In this document: piece by piece, positions 56,101 to 64,000 of the stretch | How the letters are laid out: the number at the start of each line of letters is the position of its first letter | Position numbering within the stretch: position 1 is the first letter of the stretch | From: Diploscapter coronatus | Lineage: Eukaryota; Nematoda; Chromadorea; Rhabditida; Rhabditidae | Length of the DNA: 64,000 bases | Direction: 5' to 3' | Assembly (NCBI GenBank): GCA_964036155.1 | Contig: OZ038423.1 | Coordinates: 73,981,249-74,045,248, forward strand | Notes under the pieces: generated by a model | Told to the model about the DNA's origin: nothing | Database searches by the model: none | The model's input: only the letters and a program-made list of their open reading frames with translations | Translations under genes and position numbers: made by a program

Positions 56101-59100
56101 AATTACTAATATGCGCGGGTTCTGTTAGCTACTAAGGTGCGCAGGGTTGCCTTTGGCTATGAAAACCCCGCAACTTTAGTAAACCCGCGCACATTAATAC
56201 ACGCAATACTATCACAACCGTAAGTCAATACACGACTTATTTGTGTAGAACTACGATTTCGATTAAACATATTTCTATTCTCTAGCTTTAAAAATGAAAA
56301 TTTATGATTTTTAATTCTTTTTACTTCAGGCCCGCTTGAAAGCGGTGTTTCGCGAGAAAGAGACGGTGGACACTCAGCTAGCCGCTCTGAAGAAGGAACT
56401 GCACATGAAGGACATCTACCTGAAGCAGCTGGGCGCCCACAACGTCGTCAATGCAGTGCCCGTCGACCAGGACCATCTCCAGCAGATGAATGGCAAGAGA
56501 ATTTTTGAGAAAATAGAAGAACTTATTGTTTTTTGCTATATTTTATGTTCAAATTACTTCACTATCTGCTACTTTTCTATTCTCAAATGGGAATATTGTA
56601 AAACATAGACCAAACATTTGGAACACTTCACGAAAAATCATGGTTATGACTTTTTATCTTCGATCTAAACATTCAATGCCTGTTGATATTCTTAAATTCA
56701 AATATAGAACATCTGAAGCATAGCATGAAAATTGTGGACGAATCGGAATTTCAGCCCGTCTGGAAGAGTTGACGAAGGAAGTGTCGGATCTGAAGACGGC
56801 GAGAGACCAGGCTGTGGAAGAGATGCAGACAGTCAGACAGCACTACGAGGCAGTCAACAGGGAGTTGGCTGACAAGTACAAGGCCACCGCCGAGGAGGTG
56901 GGACGATTTGGACATTTTCGTTGTTTTTGATTTATCATTTTTGAATTAGATAAGTTTCAAGGAACATTGAAATGATGTGAGATTCCCAAGTGAATTTGAT
57001 ATACCTCCGATAATCTAGGGTAAAATTCAAAACATCTTGCTTTCCAGTTGGACTCGATCCAAGCGATGCGCTGGGCAGGTGAAGCGAAAATCCGCGAGCT
57101 AGAGGACCGGCTCGTCATCATGACTGATGTAAGCGATTTTTGTTGAAAATTTCAAAATACTACTCAGGAAACAACACTGTTTGTAGTACATTACTCTGCC
57201 TATAAGTTCTACTCGAAACATAGCGTGATAATTTTTTTTTATCTAGTCTAGTTTTTATCTTTCAAGCTATTTTCATTTCTTTAAAAATATGCAAATTTTC
57301 AGACCCTCTCTTCGAAAGAGCACCAAGCCATCAAATCGTTGGACCAAAACGGCGATGTGACTGGATCAGTTCAAACTGCGAATGCGGATCTGATGGCTGG
57401 AGTGGCAGAGGAAGAAGTCAACCAGAAAGTGCGCGAGGCCGTCAGGAAGACTGTCAAGGAATGGGAACAGATTCTGGAGGAGGAAATGAAGAAAGCAGAT
57501 CAGGCAGTCCAGGAAAAGGTTGGCCAATTTAAACTTTTTTCTAATTATTTTTGGTAAGAATATTCTTCGAAAAAGTCGAGATTTTAATTGGAAAGTTTTT
57601 TCGATTTGAATAAGACAGTTATCATTCAAACTCGTTTTTTTCGAATTTTCCGAAAAATAACAAATTCGAGCAAATTTTTAGGACAAGTTTCACAACTTCT
57701 TTTATATTGTAAGAGGAGGATGAAAATGATATTTCATAAATTAGAACCATCTATACAAAGTGCAATAGGGAAATTTCAGGACCGCGTATTGTTCGAAAAG
57801 GAACAAGCCCTGGCCGAGACGCAGATGAGATACCGACTGCTGGAGGAGAGGACCTTGGAGACGCAAGCAAATGGAGCGGTGGGTTTGAGATTATTTGAAA
57901 AATAGCGATTTTAAAGAAGAAGAAAAAGAACCATTATATTTTCAGGACTTGCTTTCCCTGTCCGAACAACTCCAGAACGAAAAAGCGACTGTCTCAAGAG
58001 CGCTGGCCCAGAATCGCGAAGTCAAGGAGCAGCTGATCGAAATTCAGAATAGGTGGGTTTTAGAAAATGTATTTTCTAGGAGAAAGTTGTTCTATCTCAA
58101 ATTGTCAAGTATAAAATGGCAAAACTGAGTCTTCTTCATATCCAACTCACTCTTCTCCTATTTTTTATAGTCTCAGCCTTGTCATTTCAAGTTTTCCTAT
58201 CAAATAGTTTCGTCATTTTCGAATTGAACAAATGAGATCATGTAAGTTTCAGCTAATTCACTTATTGAAAATTTTTACTGGGTAATAAAAAACATTCTCT
58301 AAATAGATAGTGTAGGTTTCTGCCAATTTTTTAAATTGAAACTTTATTTCGAAGACACTTCTATCAATGACTATTAAAAATAACCTAGCATTAAAATACT
58401 CTTATCTTTTTCCAGAATCGTGACTTTGACTGAGGAAAAGCTGGCTTCCGAACTGGCTCGACAAACCGCCGAACACCAAGTGAAGACATTGATGCAGAAA
58501 ATGAATCTGCGGGTAATTAATCGAGTTGATTAGAATAACTATCAAGTTAAAATGACATAATTACAGGATGCCGGACTAATTAGCAATAACGAACCAATTC
58601 CTGGAGTTGAGCCTGTCAGACAGGACAATGGAATGCAAAGGGAAGAGGAGAGGAGTGAAAACAAGGACGACGATATGAGGGATAAGAGGGGTAGGTTTCG
58701 AGGAATTTTCGCTTTATTTTGTTGATTTGAACGTCAATCCTATTGTTTTCATTGGACAAATAAGAATAGACTACAACTTTTATTAAAAATGTTAACAATT
58801 GTAATTCATTGCATCAAATCTAAAAATTGACAACTTAAGACATATGCCATCGCAAACGCGGTTGCAGTTGTTGCCTTGCAACTTGAACAAAAACCCATCT
58901 ATTTTAGACGACAGAAATATCTATTGAATTTAAAAAAAAAAAAATGAAAAGATGAAAACTTTTCAGGCGATTCTGTGTCGAGTTCGAAATCGGTCGATTC
59001 TAACCAGAGTGCAGGAACCGAGGACATGATCGAGCACAGCAAGGCGCAGATCACCAAACTTCAGAGGCAGCTCGAGGATGCGGACAGGGTCATGAGTCAG

Positions 59101-62100
59101 GTTGGGAATTTTTCGTTCTAATCTAAAAACTCGATTCATATTTTTGAAATCATAAAGTTGTTGATAGTGACTTTTTGAAAATATTTACCGATTTTTTTTT
59201 GATCTTTCTAAATTATTATTCTCCAGCTCCGAGACGAACTGCGTCGCTCGAACGCTCAAAATGAGGAAATGCAGCAAATCATGCGACAGGTCAGTTTCGA
59301 GAAGATTTGAAAAAAACGGGGAAATTATTGCTAACCCCTCAATGAATTATAGAAGAAACTGATATTTCATGGACATTTCCTATTTCAGAACGCAGAAGAT
59401 GAGAATCAGAATTCGATCCTCGTTGAATTGACGCAGGCCATCGAACGCATCAACGCGCTCTCCAACGAGAACCACCAATTGAGAGAGGTAATTGCTAGAA
59501 ATTATATGAGAAATTAGCTTGGAAATTGATTTTTTGTTATTCTCATAATGACTGGGCTACTGTACTAACTGATTTCTTTTGTAAAAATGCTATATCTATC
59601 TTTTTAACAAATATTTACAACAGGTTTCATAAATTCGACAAAATTTAACATCCCCTTACTGACTGTTGTACATAATACAAATAAAATAATTTCAGAATCT
59701 GAACCGAGCTGTGACCGCTTTGCACAATTTGGAATCCACTAAGAGCGGGGCATCGAATGCCAATAGTCAACAGGCTGTTTTCCCTGGTTCTTCCATTAGC
59801 AAAACTGCCGCTCCAGTCACAACTCCAACGCACACTGCTTATTCTGAGACGGAAACGTCGTCCGCTACAGATAGAACACCGTAAGATTGCCTTAATTTCT
59901 GGAAATTAATATCTTGGATAATAACAGCAAATTTAGCATAATTTTGTATCTAAACCAGGATCTTTGAAATGATTTTCAAGAAAAGTTTATCATTTTGAAT
60001 TTGGACTAATCTTTGAGAAATGCTTGATTTAGGTCCCAAATTACGGTAGTGTCTGACGAAGCGGCCCAGCATAAGAACGAGAAATCGTCATCTGAAGAGG
60101 GCAACGTGTCGATGCCGAAGCAATATCATCTGTCAGAAGGATCCAGTTCTCAATACACCACTTCGGAGAACACCGAGATGATCGCCAGAAAGTAAGAATT
60201 ATTTTAGGAAGGACTAGAATAGAGCTTACGGACTAGTTTGTAAATGGTGACCAAATTTTAAATAACGCAAAATCAAAATTTCCCAAATTTTGGCCACTTT
60301 TCCGATCAATTGAACAGAATAGACTCGAATTGGAGCTTGTTAAAGGTGCAAATGTTATAGTTGTTCTTTGAAACTTATTTTGAATAAGTCTGAAATTATC
60401 ATCCATAGAGAATCACACTGGCATCTCCTGGAACTTCTCGTATTTATGAACTTTCTGAAACTTAGTTTCAAGTTTCAGTGACAACGTGACTAGAGTCACA
60501 CTACCCGAGTTGGCTGCAGTGTCTGAGAAAGTTGTCAAGAAATCGGACGCCGTGGCGCAGCAACCTATTGGAAGCAGGGAGTGGGCTTTCCAGGTAAATT
60601 TGTAGAGATTTTTCATTTATTCTTGGACTGTGGGGGATATCTTCATCACGTAGTGCAATTTTTCAAATATCATACGGAAAGAATGCTTACTTGAGTCGAA
60701 AATTTACACTCAAAGAATCATTTTCATTCCTAATTCCCCTTTTTACAATTAGTAATTCTAATTTTCAGTCTTTGGAAACGCGTTTCAACGAGGTGATGGC
60801 GAAGTACGCGGATCAGCAGGAACACATGGAGCAACTCGAGCACATCAACACACAACTACAGGTCATTTTGTGAAAATTTTCCGTAAATAGAATATTTTGA
60901 TGATATTCTTTACGCATTTCCATCATCATGCCACTAGTTACGCGAAAATCGTGATGTTTACTAGCTTTTTGAAGCAAGCTTGAAGTATGTGCAATTTTGA
61001 AAGCATCTAACTTTCTTTATTGTTCTACCAAGCAAATATGTCATTACTAGAATGTTTCTATACCTACACAAAACGTTAAAATATTTCACTTTATCATTTG
61101 CGTTTGTTTCACTACAGTATCGTTCCAAGTTATTCTGAGTAGTATTTATTTGGTAGTGTTGAAAAATACAAGTTTTGTTTTCAGTTGGAAAACGACACGA
61201 TTGCGGACCACGTGGTTCTGTATCAGCACCAGAGAAGGTTAATTCGGGAGAGGTTGAGAGCCAAGGACCAACAGCTCAATTCCATGGAGAGGGAACGAGA
61301 GAAGACCATCCAGGTCCGGGGTTTCACTTCTAGAAAAAGAAAGGCAACCTGGATTTGATGTAACGCAATAGCAATTTGTAGGAATTGTAAGAAAAGGTGA
61401 ACTTCGTCACTTTCTCTTTTCGTCAAATTCAGAAAAGCGTTTCATCATCTCGCGTTACTCATTCCGTTATTATTCCATTTTCAAACAGCCAGAAAAGTGC
61501 ATTTATCTTTAGAGATGCAAAGAACTCCAAGACGCTTTGATGCTTGTTCTCGGCCAAAATGGGATGCTCAAGGTTAGACTTTTTTTTTTTTTTAAATGTT
61601 TTCAAATTTTTCTTTATACTTCGTAGTGTGTTAACTGGAGTAATATGACCCCTTTTTGCCATTAAGAAATAAAATATTCAGGAATACCAGACCGGTTCTT
61701 TGACGAAGGGCAAAAGAAGATCCGCGGGGAAAAGGAGAGGCTCGAGGTCGTACAGTCAGAGCACCGTAGATGAACTCAGCGGGGACGAGCACGTTATCGT
61801 CGATGCCAAAAATCAAATTGTAAGTTATTTGATTCAAGTCTGTTCTTTCTGAAAATTCGTAAGAACAAATATTTGAATTGGAGCCGTTTTCTTCAAATGA
61901 ACGAAATGATTTTCAAGTCAAATTTTGTATTTTCTGAACAAGTCTTGCCGATTTTCCGGTCTTTATCTTTGAAAATACTAAAAGTTTTCAGGTGCCTCCT
62001 CGAGAAACTTTCGATGCAAACAGAGCCGACTCATTTTCCCCTCCACCGGTTTTCACCGAAAATGGAATCGGGGAAAAGTCACCGGTCAATTCGGAAATTT

Positions 62101-63347
62101 CTTCGGGGTGAGAATCTTGCTAATTCATTGCTGAAAGTGCCGCGTTTCTGAAAGCACTCATTAGGTTCTTCACTTTTGCGGTTCTTTAGTCATTCCAGTA
62201 GCCTGATAATCAAGTTTACATATTTTCATAGGCTGAGATTATTTTATTACTCGGGACCAGTTCTCGGTTTTCAATCATTTTTAAAGGGTCTGGTTGAAAC
62301 TTATTTGTATTGTTTATTTACAGATCCCCGATAGTTCACGAGCAATCGCGCCCCCGTGCGGATAGCAGTGCCTCGGTGAAGTCAGAAGACGAATTGACGT
62401 CCATTTTGCGTCAGGTATCACATTTTTCCGACAAATCATGAAAATCACTTCTAGCTTTTTCTTATGATTAGAAATTAGAAACTCTTTCCGGTCTTTAGTT
62501 TTTTTTACCCTATCTTAGTCCGTCATCTAATTGTGATAGCATCGCTTTTTCATATTATTTTTCAACAATAAGTGAGAAATGATATTTTCCAAGGCTAGGA
62601 AAGAGTCTGAAGATGAACAATTTGTGATTCGCATTTCAGACGACGAATTCCGCATCTCCAGTTGGGAATCAGCGACGAGCGATGTCCCCTTCCTCGGCCA
62701 TTCGGTCCCAGTCGCCATCCGCTCAGACCGCCGCTGTCAAGAAAATCCTCGAAATCCTCTCTGATATTTCGGTGAGCTGATTTTCTTTGGAAATCTCATG
62801 TTTTTCCCCTTTGAAATTAGCTGCTGTTGGAATCGCAACGCTTACGGAATCTGCAATAGTTCATGTGAAATTTTAGCATCCTAGTTTGAAAATATAGATT
62901 TTTCGAATTCAAAACCAAATACAACCCCCCTGTACGTGCGTTTATGAGAATCTTGAAACATAGAGCGAGTTTTTCAAATTATGATATCACAAATCTTTTA
63001 TATTTTAACCGAATATAGTATCTATTCCTAAGCTAAAAAGTGGAAACAAGCGATAATCAGTGAGTGAGACATATGTAGGCGGGCGAAAGTTTTCTTTACT
63101 GACTACTGATTATTATCTATTTTGGAGTGTTAACATTCAAAGGCATGCCATCTGGTGAAAATATAAAAGATACTCGCGATAGTTTCCCGGAGAAATAATA
63201 TTTTTCGCTTCAACTGAGATTTCTCAAAACTAAAACATTTTAGCCATTTTATGTAAAATTTCGCAATTTCAGGCAACTCCCTCTCAATCCTCTGCAGCCA
63301 ACAATCTACACTGCACTCAATGCATCGGCAATCTGGAAACTATCTGA
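53134..63347 (+). CDS. GOLGA2: cis-Golgi golgin GM130 (GOLGA2 homolog)
   Basis: GM130 tethers vesicles at the cis-Golgi, binding p115 at its N terminus and GRASP65 at its C terminus. Thirty-one exons join to 1215 residues: 53134-53187, 53264-53363, 53715-53851, 54338-54521, 54741-54829, 54994-55092, 55270-55365, 55549-55638, 55757-55936, 56330-56492, 56755-56897, 57048-57128, 57303-57518, 57780-57878, 57946-58052, 58416-58512, 58567-58690, 58967-59100, 59227-59289, 59389-59487, 59696-59880, 60033-60191, 60479-60593, 60769-60861, 61185-61313, 61513-61572, 61682-61819, 61992-62107, 62324-62414, 62640-62771, 63273-63347. The start MSDPDRVKAEKIALAKKK matches the p115-binding region. ATVSRALAQNREVKEQL (about 590-606), FNEVMAKYADQQEHMEQLEH (about 944-963) and VVLYQHQRRLIRERL match vertebrate GM130. 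Long coiled coils lie between. The C terminus ETI fits a PDZ ligand for a GRASP. Intron 10 has a GC donor. A His-rich stretch (about 112-175) is unusual. Confidence 0.95.
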
Positions 63348-64000
63348 GTTACATTCATTCAATCACTTGCCCATTTGACCAAGCCTGGAAACCATTTGGA
63401 AGCACCCAAGGCGAATACCATTTTACCATTTGTTACCACCTGCTCGCGGAGAAAGGTACGTCGTTTTCACATCCTATAACCTTTTTCACATGCCGTATTC
63501 TGTAAAATGCCTCTAAAGTGAAATACCTTGTATTTTCTTTTGAAATATTACGGTAATTTGCTCGGAAATCTGTTTTCTTTACCTTTCAAGTTACACTTAT
63601 CCTCATCTAAAATAGGTATGAAAGTGCTTTTATTGAGAAATAGGAGGCTTCATACCAATAGAGATTCTAAGTAATTTATTGGAAAATTATCTAAAATTCC
63701 GCGAAATTCGTTGGATACCGTAGTCAGGGGCTCGCCATATTGTATTTTTTCCTTACAGTACGAAAATGATTCGTACAAATTCATATATTCCAAGACTTGT
63801 GAGCCTGAAATCTAAATTTGTTTCTCTAGTTATATATGAAAATTTGTGCTCATTTCTAAATCTAGACCTAATTTATTGATTCACGGAAAGTTTCATCGAT
63901 TTTTGCTCGAACAAACAACTCGAGATCATAGACTACTTGAATGGTATTATGAAGAATGTCATATTTTTGCATTTTCTTTTTATGAGTTCTATCAGTCTTC
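63348..64000. other. 3' flank of GM130
   Basis: No further exon, RNA or canonical AATAAA was recognised in the remaining 650 bases. The transcript end is not defined. Confidence 0.5.

Noticed and set aside
1..64000. CRISPR arrays, bacterial operons or viral genes
   Set aside because: None seen; introns, snRNAs and SL features mark this as nematode nuclear DNA.

Overview
The window is nuclear DNA of a nematode. The 5S rRNA genes are of the Caenorhabditis type, the protein genes have many short introns ending in TTTCAG-like acceptors, several start codons sit about 10 bases behind an unpaired 3' splice acceptor (candidate trans-splice sites), and a 22-base block identical to nematode spliced leader SL1 is present. 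The DNA is AT-rich and full of short inverted-repeat transposons.

The most striking content is RNA genes. Between 2.2 and 45.8 kb lie recognisable genes for all five major spliceosomal RNAs: U5 (3.1 kb, and again at 44.8 kb), U6 (12.1 kb), U1 (28.5 kb), U2 (30.1 kb) and U4 (30.9 kb). With them are two copies of an SL-type RNA with an unfamiliar leader (3.9 and 44.0 kb), two 5S rRNA genes and an intron-bearing tRNA. The 5S, U5 and SL genes sit inside two inverted arms of about 2.3 kb (about 1857-4165 and 43838-46172) that enclose about 39.7 kb holding U6, U1, U2 and U4. The U6 gene appears to be interrupted by a 54-base spliceosome-type intron in its catalytic ACAGAGA box. The U2 gene has an altered branch-site-pairing sequence.

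Protein genes, left to right: a small secreted very basic protein (217-751, +); the left arm; a gene-poor repeat-rich stretch to 12 kb; U6; a palindromic transposon (12.5-13.1 kb); an unrecognised multi-exon gene (14.3-16.8 kb, +); a 672-residue protein of unknown family with an internal domain duplication (17.0-21.5 kb, -); a five-exon PIEZO-channel fragment (21.9-23.1 kb, +) abutting an inverted copy of the U6 upstream region; a Tyr/Lys-rich secreted peptide (25.5-26.1 kb, +); the tRNA and the U1/U2/U4 block; a complete 17-exon glutamate carboxypeptidase II/NAALADase gene (32.0-36.9 kb, -); a seven-helix chemoreceptor-like gene loaded with transposons in its introns (38.3-42.2 kb, -); the right arm; a three-exon truncated copy of the 17-21 kb gene (47.4-47.9 kb); an unrecognised 285-residue gene (49.3-52.0 kb, +); and a complete 31-exon gene for the cis-Golgi golgin GM130/GOLGA2 (53.1-63.3 kb, +).

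The protein genes have no common pathway. The RNA genes do: U1, U2, U4, U5, U6 and SL RNA together make up the RNA core of cis- and trans-splicing. All exon models were read by eye and checked for continuous reading frame across junctions. No alignment or folding program was run.
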